A stretch of 64,000 bases of DNA, taken from NCBI GenBank assembly GCA_004556965.1, contig SFFE01000002.1, positions 124,001 through 188,000 of the forward strand, in the 5' to 3' direction. Position 1 is the first letter of the stretch. Every line of letters starts with the position of its first letter. Origin of the DNA: Clostridiales bacterium (lineage in GTDB: Bacteria; Bacillota; Clostridia; Oscillospirales; Oscillospiraceae). Below the pieces are notes generated by a model. That model saw only the letters and a program-made list of their open reading frames with translations. It had not been told where the DNA came from and searched no databases. The position numbers and the translations under genes are program-made. Positions 1 to 7,209 of this stretch are shown here, piece by piece.

Positions 1-758
1 CAATCCACGGCGCACAGTCCGGCCATCCGGGCGGAAGCCTTTCCGTTTGTGAAATCCTGACGCTGCTCTACCAGCAGCGCATGCATCTCGACGCGCAGCA
101 TCCGGACGATCCGGACCGCGACCGGCTCGTGCTCTGCAAGGGGCACGCGGCTCCGATGCTGTACCGCAACCTCATCGGCAAGGGTTTTCTGCCGGAGGAC
201 GCCATGAACACGCTGCGCCGCGCCAACAGTCTGCTGCAGGGGCATCCGTCCGTGCACACGCCGGGCGTGGAGATGCCGTCCGGCCCGCTGGGCATCGGAC
301 TGGCCGCGGCGCAGGGCATGGCGATCGGCCTGAAGCTGAACGGCTCCGGCGCGCGCGTGTACGCCGTGCTCGGCGACGGAGAACTGGACGAGGGCGCGGT
401 CTGGGAGGCGGCGGCCTCCGCGGTGAAGTTTGAGCTGGACAACCTCACCGCCATTGTGGACTGGAACAAGGTGCAGCTCGACGGCACGACCGATGAGGTC
501 ATGCCGCTGCGCGACCTGCCCGGCAAGTGGAAGGCCTTCGGCTGGAACGTGCTGCGCTGCGACGGGCACGATCTCAAGGCGCTCGACGCGGCGCTTGACG
601 CGGCGGAGGCCTGCAAGGGCGTGCCGACCGTCATTCTGGCCGACACCGTCAAGGGCAAGGGCGTGTCCTTCATGGAGGGCAAGGCGGCCTGGCACGGCAA
701 GGCCATTCCGGAAGCGGAATTCAAGCAGGCAATGCAGGAACTGGGAGGTGTGGACTGA
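1..758 (+). CDS. Transketolase, N-terminal subunit (5' end cut by window)
   Basis: The frame is already open at the left edge and its first visible residues include GHPGGSLS, the early thiamine-diphosphate transketolase motif, so only a short N-terminal piece is missing. It carries the ThDP/Mg motif GDGELDEG followed about 25 residues later by the conserved Asn in VDWNKVQLDG. This is the cofactor-binding half of a split transketolase, as is common in Clostridia; together with the next gene it would move two-carbon ketol units in the non-oxidative pentose phosphate pathway in the cytoplasm. The stop overlaps the next start (TGATG), so the two halves are translationally coupled and probably made in equal amounts. 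Confidence 0.95.
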   Translation, partial: IHGAQSGHPGGSLSVCEILTLLYQQRMHLDAQHPDDPDRDRLVLCKGHAAPMLYRNLIGKGFLPEDAMNTLRRANSLLQGHPSVHTPGVEMPSGPLGIGLAAAQGMAIGLKLNGSGARVYAVLGDGELDEGAVWEAAASAVKFELDNLTAIVDWNKVQLDGTTDEVMPLRDLPGKWKAFGWNVLRCDGHDLKALDAALDAAEACKGVPTVILADTVKGKGVSFMEGKAAWHGKAIPEAEFKQAMQELGGVD

Positions 759-1693
759 TGGCAAAATCCATTCGTGAAGTATATGGTACTGTTCTGGCCG
801 AGCTGGGCGATACGAACCAGGATATCGTCGTTCTCGACGCCGACCTTTCCGGCTCCACCAAGACCGCCATTTTCAAAAAGGCGCATCCGGAGCGGTTTTT
901 CAACATGGGCATCGCCGAGTCCGACATGGTCGCCACGGCGGCGGGCCTGTCCACGACCGGGAAGATCCCGTTTGTGAACACGTTCACCGTGTTTCTCACA
1001 ACGCTGGGACTGATCTCCGCGCGCGCGCAGGTCTGCTACGGCAACCTGAACGTGAAGTTCGGCGGCGCGTACTGCGGCATGTCCGACGCGCTCGACGGCG
1101 CGACGCACCATGCGACCGAGGACATTGCAGTCATGCGTTCGCTGCCGAACATGACGGTGCTTGTGCCGTCCGACGAGACGAGCACCCGCTGGGCGACGCA
1201 GTACGCGGTTGAAACCTATGGCCCGATGTACCTGCGTCTGTCGCGCGACGTGTACCCCGACCTGTACCCCGCGGGCACGAAGTTCGAGTGCGGCAAGGGC
1301 GCGGTCGTGCGCGACGGCACGGACGTGACCGTGATCGCTTGCGGCCTGATGGTGCACAAGGCCATGGAGGCGGCGGAGCTTATGGCGCAGAAGGGCGTTT
1401 CTGTGCGCGTGGTGGACATGTACTCCATCAAGCCGATCGACAAGGAACTGATCCTGCAGTGTGCGCGCGAAACCGGCGCAATCGTCACGGCGGAGGAGCA
1501 CAACATCTATGGCGGGCTCGGCGGCGCTGTGGCCGAAGTGCTCGCATGGGGCGGCGCGGCCGCGCCGACGGAGTTTGTCGGCATTCAGGACACCTTTACC
1601 GAGTCCGGGCCGTATCCGGAGCTTCTGGCGAAGTATGGTGTGGACGCGAACGGCGTCGTCGCCGGCATTGAAAAGGTGCTTGCGAGAAAATAA
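758..1693 (+). CDS. Transketolase, C-terminal subunit
   Basis: A 311-residue protein matching the pyrimidine-binding and C-terminal domains of transketolase. It opens with IREVYGTVLAEL, contains the FFNMGIAESDMVATAAGLS segment whose Glu activates ThDP in this fold, and ends with the regulatory-type domain (TVIACGLMVHKAMEAA, then ITAEEHN-like VTAEEHNIYGGLGG). It starts one base into the stop of the N-terminal subunit gene, so the pair is an operon. An intrinsic terminator follows directly. The split arrangement is normal in Firmicutes; nothing looks truncated. A DXS-like enzyme is excluded by the small size and split form. Confidence 0.95.
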   Translation: MAKSIREVYGTVLAELGDTNQDIVVLDADLSGSTKTAIFKKAHPERFFNMGIAESDMVATAAGLSTTGKIPFVNTFTVFLTTLGLISARAQVCYGNLNVKFGGAYCGMSDALDGATHHATEDIAVMRSLPNMTVLVPSDETSTRWATQYAVETYGPMYLRLSRDVYPDLYPAGTKFECGKGAVVRDGTDVTVIACGLMVHKAMEAAELMAQKGVSVRVVDMYSIKPIDKELILQCARETGAIVTAEEHNIYGGLGGAVAEVLAWGGAAAPTEFVGIQDTFTESGPYPELLAKYGVDANGVVAGIEKVLARK

Positions 1694-1697
1694 CATG

Positions 1698-1732
1698 AAA
1701 AACGGGCAGGTCAGAACGGCCTGCCCGTTTTT
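1698..1732 (+). terminator. Intrinsic terminator after the transketolase genes
   Basis: A 12-bp stem (AAAACGGGCAGG with CCTGCCCGTTTT) with a short loop and five T residues. The galactokinase ribosome binding site GGAGG begins immediately after the T run, so the element also sits in the leader of the next gene and some read-through is likely. Confidence 0.85.
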
Positions 1733-1738
1733 GGAGGC

Positions 1739-2821
1739 ATGATGAAGCAGCGATTTTTTGCGCCCGGCCGCACGGAACTGGCCGGGAACCATACCGATCA
1801 CCAGAACGGCCGCGTGCTCGCAGCGCCGGTCGACCGCGGCGTTACGGCGGAGATCTCCCAGAACGCGGACGGCGTCATCCGCATTGTGTCGGAAGGGTTC
1901 GCGCCGGTTTCCGTCGCAATCGACGATCTTACGCCGCGCGAGACGGAGTTCGGCACGCCGCAGGCGCTCGTGCGCGGCGTGGCGGCGGCGCTGCGGGAAG
2001 CGGGCGGGGCGGTCTGCGGCTTTGACGCGCATGTCACGTCGCGGCTGAAGCCGGGCGGCGGACTGTCGTCCTCAGCGGCGTTTGAGATCCTGCTCGGCCG
2101 CATTTTCAACGCGCTCTGCAACGGCGGTGCGCTGGACGCGCACACGCTCGCGGAGCTTGGACAACAGGCGGAAAACCGGCATTTTGGAAAACCCTCCGGC
2201 CTGATGGACCAGCTTGCGTGCGCCATGGACGGCACGGTGTATCTCGATTTTCAGACCGGCGAGGTGCAGCGCCTGGACGCGGACTTCGCCGCCATGGGGC
2301 TGACGCTGTGCCTAACGGATACGGGCGGCAGTCACGCATCGCTCACGGCGGCGTATGCCGAGATCCCGGCGGATATGCGCGCCGTAGCGGCGCGGTTCGG
2401 CGCAGAGCGGCTGGCCGACGTGCCGCCGGAGACGTTCTTTGCCCACCGGGAGCCGGGGCGCGCATTTGACCGCGCGGCGCACTTTTTTGCGGAAAACGAG
2501 CGGGTGCCGCAGATGCGCGACGCGCTGCTGCGCCGCGATGCGTCGGCGTACCTGCGCCTGATGAACGCCTCCGGCCGCTCGTCCGAGACGCTGCTGCGCA
2601 ACATCCGTGCGCCGATGGGGGACGACCGGCTGGAGCGGGCGCTGGCCTTGTCCGCGCGGCTTCTGGACGGCGCCGGCGCGTGGCGCGTCCACGGCGGCGG
2701 CTTCGCCGGATGCGTGCAGGCGCTGCTGCCAGACGCAGCGTTTCCTGCGTATCAGGCGGCGATGGATGCGGCGTTCGGCGCGGGCGCGTGTCAGAAAATC
2801 AAAATCACCGGAACGGCTTGA
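1739..2821 (+). CDS. galK: Galactokinase-family GHMP kinase
   Basis: A 360-residue GHMP kinase. The N-terminal signature reads GRTELAGNHTDHQNG (residues 10-24), the galactokinase box that in the reference enzymes is GRVNLIGEHTDYNDG, and the ATP loop is GGGLSSSAAFE near residue 107. The C-terminal GHMP motif HGGGFAGCVQA is present. It would phosphorylate galactose at C1 using ATP in the Leloir pathway. The first motif is divergent (E/N and Y/H changes), a variant I associate with Clostridia, so the sugar could differ from galactose. No galT or galE is nearby. RBS GGAGG lies just upstream of an ATGATG start; the second ATG is equally possible. Confidence 0.82.
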   Translation: MMKQRFFAPGRTELAGNHTDHQNGRVLAAPVDRGVTAEISQNADGVIRIVSEGFAPVSVAIDDLTPRETEFGTPQALVRGVAAALREAGGAVCGFDAHVTSRLKPGGGLSSSAAFEILLGRIFNALCNGGALDAHTLAELGQQAENRHFGKPSGLMDQLACAMDGTVYLDFQTGEVQRLDADFAAMGLTLCLTDTGGSHASLTAAYAEIPADMRAVAARFGAERLADVPPETFFAHREPGRAFDRAAHFFAENERVPQMRDALLRRDASAYLRLMNASGRSSETLLRNIRAPMGDDRLERALALSARLLDGAGAWRVHGGGFAGCVQALLPDAAFPAYQAAMDAAFGAGACQKIKITGTA

Positions 2822-2840
2822 CCGTCCCGGTGATTTTTTT
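2801..2840 (+). terminator. Intrinsic terminator overlapping the end of galK
   Basis: The arms AAAATCACCGG and CCCGGTGATTTT form a stem followed by a T7 run. The upstream arm lies inside the last codons of the kinase gene. It separates it from the convergent leftward pair. Confidence 0.85.
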
Positions 2841-2867
2841 GCTTGGATGATGGATGAAATCGACGGG

Positions 2868-3347
2868 TCAGGCGTCGCCTTCGGCGTAGCCGGTGGCAAT
2901 GTCAAAGCGCTTAATCAGCTCGTTCACGCCGAGCTTGGCGGTCATCATCTCGTTGTACGCGAGATCGGTGGTGTTTCCGTTATCGCGGCACTCCTCGATG
3001 GCCTCTTGAAGATCCTCCTGCTCCATCACGCACTGCTCGTACAGGTCCTCCAGCTTGCCAAGCGAGATGAGTGGCGTGTCCGGGTTGTTCTCTGCGGGAC
3101 AGGCGGCCTCAAAGCGCTTTCCGACGCGCGCAATGGAATTATACGCGTCCCGCAGCATAATCAGGTTCATCGCGCCCTGCTCCCCGGCCGCCTGGCACTC
3201 CCGCATGCCCTCGACCATGTCCATCCCGGTCTCGACCCAGTGCTGGTGCACGCCCTTGAGCTGCTCCAGCCGTTCGGCGATTTCCTCATCCGTGTGTTTG
3301 TTGGCGGAGTAGCCGCCCTTTTTCAGTTTTTTCGTGAGGCGATCCAT
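2868..3347 (-). CDS. Hypothetical helical protein, partner of the MFS gene
   Basis: A 159-residue protein that I do not recognise. It has a lysine-rich start (MDRLTKKLKKGGYSANKHT), no signal peptide or membrane segment, and a composition suggesting an all-helical fold, with acidic stretches such as DLYEQCVMEQEDLQEAIEE. The start is supported by GGAGG eight bases upstream. It lies 33 bases downstream of the MFS transporter gene on the same strand, so it is probably co-transcribed and could be a cytoplasmic accessory or regulator of the transporter; that is inference from position only. Confidence 0.75.
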   Translation of the reverse strand: MDRLTKKLKKGGYSANKHTDEEIAERLEQLKGVHQHWVETGMDMVEGMRECQAAGEQGAMNLIMLRDAYNSIARVGKRFEAACPAENNPDTPLISLGKLEDLYEQCVMEQEDLQEAIEECRDNGNTTDLAYNEMMTAKLGVNELIKRFDIATGYAEGDA

Positions 3348-3380
3348 GGTTGTTTATCCTCCAATTTTATTATTTCCGAA

Positions 3381-4937
3381 TCAGTCGTCCACATCCAGCG
3401 CGTCCAGACCCTTGACGGGAACGGGCTTGCTGTCGCCATGCCGGACGAAGAGCATGGACACGAACGCGAGCACCACAAAGATGGCAGCGTAGGGGAACAG
3501 GACCGTCATGCCGAGCTTGTCCATCAAAAAGCCCGAGAACATCGGCGTGACGACCTGCGCCGCCATGCTGGCGGTGTAGTAGAAGCCGGTGTATTTGCCC
3601 ACGTCGCCGCCGGAGCACAGCTCCACGACCATCGGGAAGGAGTTGACGTTGATCGTCGCCCAGCCGACGCCCGCGAGGACGAACATGCAGTTCATCAGCA
3701 GCGTGGGGCTTTCCGCGTGCATGAATGCGGCGGAGCCGAACGCCACGGCGAGCATGACGACGCCGGCGAGAATCGTCTTTTTCCGGCCGATCTTCGACGC
3801 GACGGCGCCTACCGGCAGATACGCCGCGATGGCTGCCGCCTGCGCGAGGATCAGCGTGAGGTTATAGTCCTTGTGCAGGATGTTGCTGGCGTACACCGAG
3901 TATTTCGAGGTCACGGCGTTGTAGCCCATGAACCACAGCACAATGGACAGCAGGATAAAGCACAGCGAGCGCTTTTCGCCGCCGGAGAGCTTGCGCTTTT
4001 CGCCGGTCTGTTCGTCCGTATCCGACTCCTCGATGCCATACTTTTTGCTGTCGGCCTGCATCTGCTGCACAAGCTTCGGCTCGTTCACTGTGAGCATGAA
4101 GATGGCGAGGGACACGAGCATGATGCCCGCGATGATGCTGAAATACAGCGTGTAGCTCATGAGCGAATTTTTCACCGCGCTTGTGGCGAACACCATGCCG
4201 AGGATCAGCACCAGAATGCCGCCGGCGGAACCCATGAGGTTGATGACCGCATTCGCCTTACTGCGCAGCGGCTTTATGGTAACATCGGGCATGAGCGCGA
4301 CGGCAGGGGAGCGGAACGTCGCCATCGAGAGCAGCACTACCAGCAGCAGCCCCACAAACAGAATCAGGGTTCCCGGATGGGAACGGGTGGTCTGGTGCGC
4401 GCAGGCCTGTCGGGCAGGTACGACGTAGTTGGTATAGTCCGGGTTTGTGACGGTCTTGCCGTCCGCGCGCTGAACCTGGCTGGAGATTGCGGTGAATTCC
4501 TCTTTGGTGAATTCCTCGGAGAGAACAAAGGTCTCGCCATCCGGCGTCTGCAGCGTGGCGTCGGCCTGCTGGTCGTAGATCGCCTCCAGCGCGGCGGGAT
4601 CGTCGATTGCGGCGACAGACTCGATGTTGCGGAGCTGCGCCCCGTCCACGAGCGACAGCCCGACGAACGCGACGGCGGCCACAATGGTGCCGATGAAGAT
4701 GAACGGCGTGCGCTTGCCGCGGCGGCCGTTGTGCCGGTCGGAGATTGCGCCGAACAGCGGCAGCATGAACAGCGCGAGGATGTTGTCAAGCGCCATGATC
4801 GCGCCGGACCATGTCTGCGACATGCCGAATTTGTTGGTCAGAATCAGGGGAATCGTGTTGTCGTAGGCCTGCCAGAACGCGCAGATGAGGAAAAAGGCAA
4901 AGCCGACGAGGATTGTGCGTTTGTAATTGAGTTTCAC
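3381..4937 (-). CDS. Major facilitator superfamily transporter (GPH/SLC45-like)
   Basis: A 518-residue polytopic protein with about twelve hydrophobic segments. The loop after helix 2 carries GAISDRHNGRRGKRTPFI, the typical MFS D-R-x-G-R-R motif, and the layout resembles the glycoside-pentoside-hexuronide and SLC45 sugar transporters. An insertion of roughly 80 hydrophilic residues (about residues 100-185) separates two early membrane helices and is longer than usual. The start is GTG, fixed by GGAGGT just upstream. The gene leads a leftward pair with the 159-residue protein and is divergent from a glycerophosphodiesterase, with a palindromic promoter between them. The substrate cannot be read from sequence; a sugar or glycoside is the family expectation. 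Confidence 0.85.
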   Translation of the reverse strand: MKLNYKRTILVGFAFFLICAFWQAYDNTIPLILTNKFGMSQTWSGAIMALDNILALFMLPLFGAISDRHNGRRGKRTPFIFIGTIVAAVAFVGLSLVDGAQLRNIESVAAIDDPAALEAIYDQQADATLQTPDGETFVLSEEFTKEEFTAISSQVQRADGKTVTNPDYTNYVVPARQACAHQTTRSHPGTLILFVGLLLVVLLSMATFRSPAVALMPDVTIKPLRSKANAVINLMGSAGGILVLILGMVFATSAVKNSLMSYTLYFSIIAGIMLVSLAIFMLTVNEPKLVQQMQADSKKYGIEESDTDEQTGEKRKLSGGEKRSLCFILLSIVLWFMGYNAVTSKYSVYASNILHKDYNLTLILAQAAAIAAYLPVGAVASKIGRKKTILAGVVMLAVAFGSAAFMHAESPTLLMNCMFVLAGVGWATINVNSFPMVVELCSGGDVGKYTGFYYTASMAAQVVTPMFSGFLMDKLGMTVLFPYAAIFVVLAFVSMLFVRHGDSKPVPVKGLDALDVDD

Positions 4938-4966
4938 GCGGCACCTCCGAAGTGGTTGTTATGTTG

Positions 4967-4995
4967 GATATATTGTACAATAGCTTGCGCGTCAA
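4967..4995 (-). promoter_or_regulatory. Promoter of the MFS gene
   Basis: Reading leftward, a -35 TTGACG (4995-4990), a 17-base spacer and a -10-like TATATC (4972-4967). The -35 lies inside the left arm of a perfect palindrome at 4987-5016. Confidence 0.55.
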
Positions 4996-5016
4996 TTCAA
5001 TATCGAATTGACGCGC
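4987..5016. repeat. Perfect 12-bp inverted repeat holding both divergent -35 boxes
   Basis: Arms GCGCGTCAATTC (4987-4998) and GAATTGACGCGC (5005-5016) with a 6-base centre. Each arm carries one outward-facing TTGACG. The symmetry and position suggest an operator for a dimeric regulator controlling both genes; alternatively it is simply a symmetric promoter. Confidence 0.7.
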
Positions 5017-5036
5017 AGAGAAAAATGATGTTTAAT
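5008..5036 (+). promoter_or_regulatory. Promoter of the glycerophosphodiesterase gene
   Basis: TTGACG (5008-5013), 17-base spacer, TTTAAT (5031-5036). The AGGAGG ribosome binding site follows at 5049, giving a short leader of about 20 bases. Confidence 0.55.
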
Positions 5037-5061
5037 AAAAGCAAAAAAGGAGGCGCTTCTG

Positions 5062-5898
5062 ATGAAAATGAAATCCTTGTTGAAAGCGGCGGCTCCGGCG
5101 CTCACAGCCGCGGGCACGGTGGCGTATCTCGTCGCGCCGGGACGTGCGACGAGCGCGCAGAAGGCGCCGTTTGTCGACCGCAACTATGCCCACCGCGGGC
5201 TGCACCGGCAGGATAAGTCCGTGCCGGAAAATTCGCTGGAAGCGTTCCGCGCCGCCGTGGAGCACGGCTACGGCGTGGAGATGGACGTGCACCTGTCGGC
5301 AGACGGCGCGCTCGTCGTGTTCCATGACGATACGCTTGACCGCGTCTGCGGCGTGCCCGGCCGGGTCGAGGACAAGACGCTCGAAGAGCTGCGCCAGCTT
5401 CGTCTGTGCGGAACCGACTGCGGCATCCCCACGCTGGCCGAGGCGCTCGCGGTGCTGGGCGGGCGCGTGCCGCTGATTCTGGAAATCAAGCGCGGCGGCC
5501 ATAACCGCGAGCTGTGCGAAAAAACCTATGCGCTGCTGCGCACCTATGCCGGGCCGGTATGCATCGAGAGCTTTGACCCGTTCATCGTGCGCTGGTTCCG
5601 GCTGCATGCGCCGGAGCTGCTGCGCGGTCAGCTCAGCCTGCCGCCGAAGGACTATGGCGACTCGACCACGAAGCTCAACGCGTTCCTTGCCGGCAATCTG
5701 CTTACGAACGTGCTCTGCCGTCCGCAGTTCATCGCATATCAGATCGGCAAAAAGCCGATGACGGTTCGTCTCTGCGAGCGCATGGGCGCTGTCCGCGTTG
5801 CGTGGACCAGCCATGCGTGGGATCAGGAGAGCAAAAACGATATGGTCATTTTTGAGTACTACCGCCCCGGCGTCTGGTTCCGGGCGGGCAGCAAATAA
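5062..5898 (+). CDS. Glycerophosphodiester phosphodiesterase, membrane-anchored
   Basis: A 278-residue GDPD-fold protein. The N-terminus (about residues 5-26) is a hydrophobic segment without a clear cleavage site, so a membrane anchor or poor signal peptide is likely. The catalytic set is visible: AHRGLH with the general-acid histidine, PENSLEAF, VEMDVHLSADG with the metal-binding Glu and Asp, and VFHDDTLDR with the second histidine, then LILEIK. The enzyme hydrolyses glycerophosphodiesters to glycerol 3-phosphate and an alcohol. The ATG is set by AAAGGAGG seven bases upstream. It stands alone, divergent from the MFS gene, so it may supply substrates or act on membrane lipid head groups; that link is inference. 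Confidence 0.92.
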   Translation: MKMKSLLKAAAPALTAAGTVAYLVAPGRATSAQKAPFVDRNYAHRGLHRQDKSVPENSLEAFRAAVEHGYGVEMDVHLSADGALVVFHDDTLDRVCGVPGRVEDKTLEELRQLRLCGTDCGIPTLAEALAVLGGRVPLILEIKRGGHNRELCEKTYALLRTYAGPVCIESFDPFIVRWFRLHAPELLRGQLSLPPKDYGDSTTKLNAFLAGNLLTNVLCRPQFIAYQIGKKPMTVRLCERMGAVRVAWTSHAWDQESKNDMVIFEYYRPGVWFRAGSK

Positions 5899-5906
5899 AA
5901 CAGAGT

Positions 5907-5951
5907 TTAAAAAGTTCTAGCGGCGGTTCCCATTCGGGAGCCGCCGCTATT
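5907..5951 (-). terminator. Hairpin between GDPD and the sRNA candidate, bidirectional
   Basis: Stem TAGCGGCGG...CCGCCGCTA (5919-5949) with a tetraloop. Leftward it is followed by GAACTTTTTAAA, so it works best as a minus-strand terminator; rightward it is followed only by a loose TTCGCGTTTT and would end the GDPD transcript less well. Confidence 0.7.
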
Positions 5952-6070
5952 CGCGTTTTGCATCAGCGAAATGAACCGAGCCGGAGAAAGCCCGGTTCAA
6001 AAAAAGGGGGGGAAGAGAAGAGAGAACTTGAAACAAAATAAGACAAAATTGAATTGCCTGTCTTGTTCTA
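5912..6070 (-). ncRNA. Candidate small regulatory RNA with C-rich single-stranded stretch
   Basis: A promoter at 6076-6104 and the terminator at 5907-5951 bracket about 158 bases on the minus strand in which I find no SD-preceded ORF. Near its middle lies a pyrimidine-only tract ending in six cytosines, complementary to Shine-Dalgarno sequences, followed by a hairpin with arms TGAACCG and CGGTTCA. This layout resembles C-rich-loop sRNAs of Firmicutes (for example RsaE-type), but no homology is claimed. The 306-base gap between GDPD and the HAD gene holds this element plus the HAD terminator and nothing else. Confidence 0.4.
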
Positions 6071-6075
6071 AACAA

Positions 6076-6104
6076 AACATAACACGTTTGTCGATGAATG
6101 TCAA
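6076..6104 (-). promoter_or_regulatory. Promoter of the sRNA candidate
   Basis: Reading leftward: perfect -35 TTGACA (6104-6099), 17-base spacer, -10 TATGTT (6081-6076). Predicted start near 6070. Confidence 0.55.
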
Positions 6105-6144
6105 CCCATTTTCGAAAAAAATATTTTTAAATTTTGAAATAAGC

Positions 6145-6190
6145 AAAAATATACACCGAAAATAGGGCGGATTCCCATTTTCGGTGTATA
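6145..6190 (-). terminator. Intrinsic terminator of the HAD gene
   Basis: Perfect 14-bp arms, TATACACCGAAAAT and ATTTTCGGTGTATA, 13-base loop, followed leftward by TTTTTGC. It lies 14 bases past the stop of the leftward HAD gene. Confidence 0.85.
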
Positions 6191-6204
6191 ATCCCTGTTT
6201 CGTA

Positions 6205-7005
6205 TTAACAGCCGCGCAAAATTCCGGCGATTTCTGCAACATCTTGGAACACAAAGTCCGGCTGAACGTCAGAAGCTTGAATGTCCTTCATGCTGCTCTC
6301 GCCCGAAAGAACGCACACGGCCACGGCGCCGGCGTTCTTGGCGACGGCAATATCGGTGTACAGCCGGTCGCCCACGCAGGCGATCTGCGCGTTGGGTACG
6401 CCGGTCTGACCGGAGATGATGTCTACCATGTTGCGGTTCGGCTTGCCGATGTAGGTCGGATTCGCGCCGGAGGCGGCGGTCAGCAGCGCGCAGATGCTGC
6501 CGCAGTCGGGCAGGACCTCGCCGGCGGGCATGGGGCAGACCCAGTCGGGATTCGCGGCAATGAACGCTGCGCCGCGCCGCAGGAAATGCACGGCCTTGTC
6601 CAGCTTTTCATACACGAGCTCCGTGTCGAACCCGGCGACGACGACCTCGGCGCCCTCCTCCACCAGCCGGATGCCGTAGCGCTCCAGCTCGCCGCGGAAC
6701 GCGCGTGTGCCGACGAGATACACCGGCGCGCCGGGATGGTGCTGCTGCAGGTACAGCGCGGTGGCCATGCCGGAGGTGAAGACGTTTTCCGCCTCGCACG
6801 GAAAGCCCAGCCGCTGCAGGCGGGTGATATAATCCGTCCCCGCGCGGGAGGAATTGTTGGTAAGGTAGATGTATTGCCGGCCAGTCTGTGCGAGCGTGTG
6901 GATGAAGTCCACAGCGCCGGGGAACACCTCGTCTCCGAGATAGAGCGTCCCGTCCATGTCCAGCAAAAACAGGCGGCAGTCGGTCAGTTGTTTGAGATTG
7001 GTCAT
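6205..7005 (-). CDS. HAD-IIA family sugar/nucleotide phosphatase (NagD/AraL type)
   Basis: About 266 residues. Motif I is LLDMDGTLYLG, motif II is TNNSSR, the cap-type C2 insertion follows, and the motif III/IV region reads IGKPNRNMV and CVGDRLYTDIAVA. These are the hallmarks of NagD/AraL-type class IIA HAD phosphatases with broad sugar-phosphate or nucleotide substrates. I place the start at the ATG at 7005-7003 because AGGAGGAGCC precedes it; an upstream in-frame ATG lacks an RBS. It is monocistronic with its own promoter (7096-7068) and terminator. Substrate unknown. Confidence 0.9.
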   Translation of the reverse strand: MTNLKQLTDCRLFLLDMDGTLYLGDEVFPGAVDFIHTLAQTGRQYIYLTNNSSRAGTDYITRLQRLGFPCEAENVFTSGMATALYLQQHHPGAPVYLVGTRAFRGELERYGIRLVEEGAEVVVAGFDTELVYEKLDKAVHFLRRGAAFIAANPDWVCPMPAGEVLPDCGSICALLTAASGANPTYIGKPNRNMVDIISGQTGVPNAQIACVGDRLYTDIAVAKNAGAVAVCVLSGESSMKDIQASDVQPDFVFQDVAEIAGILRGC

Positions 7006-7067
7006 AAGGCTCCTCCTGTCGGCCGTGCGGCCGGAAATTTGCATGTTTTGAAGTAAAATGCGCCCTC

Positions 7068-7096
7068 ATTATATACCATAAAATATCTTTGCACAA
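7068..7096 (-). promoter_or_regulatory. Promoter of the HAD gene
   Basis: Leftward TTGTGC (7096-7091), 17-base spacer, perfect TATAAT (7073-7068). Divergent from the htpG promoter with 25 bases between the -35 boxes. Confidence 0.65.
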
Positions 7097-7120
7097 TAGC
7101 GATTATTCAGATCTGAAGTG

Positions 7121-7148
7121 TTGAAAAATCCACGATATATGATATAAT
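7121..7148 (+). promoter_or_regulatory. Promoter of htpG
   Basis: TTGAAA (7121-7126), 16-base spacer, TATAAT (7143-7148). I see no CIRCE-type inverted repeat around it, so HrcA control is not supported. Confidence 0.7.
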
Positions 7149-7209
7149 ATTCTGAAAAACTTTTTCCTCATCTTTCTTCTTGTAATTTATTTTTGGAGGC
7201 TTATATAGA

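Noticed and set aside
2607..5216. 869-codon rightward open frame across the MFS/hypothetical pair.
   Set aside because: Shadow of the leftward MFS and helical-protein genes, with Arg/His-rich content and no SD.
5971..6165. Rightward 64-codon frame rich in Lys/Asn.
   Set aside because: No convincing SD-to-start spacing, AT-rich and overlapping the minus-strand promoter and HAD terminator; composition unlike real genes here.
7121..7209. CIRCE operator before htpG.
   Set aside because: No inverted repeat with the TTAGCACTC core.
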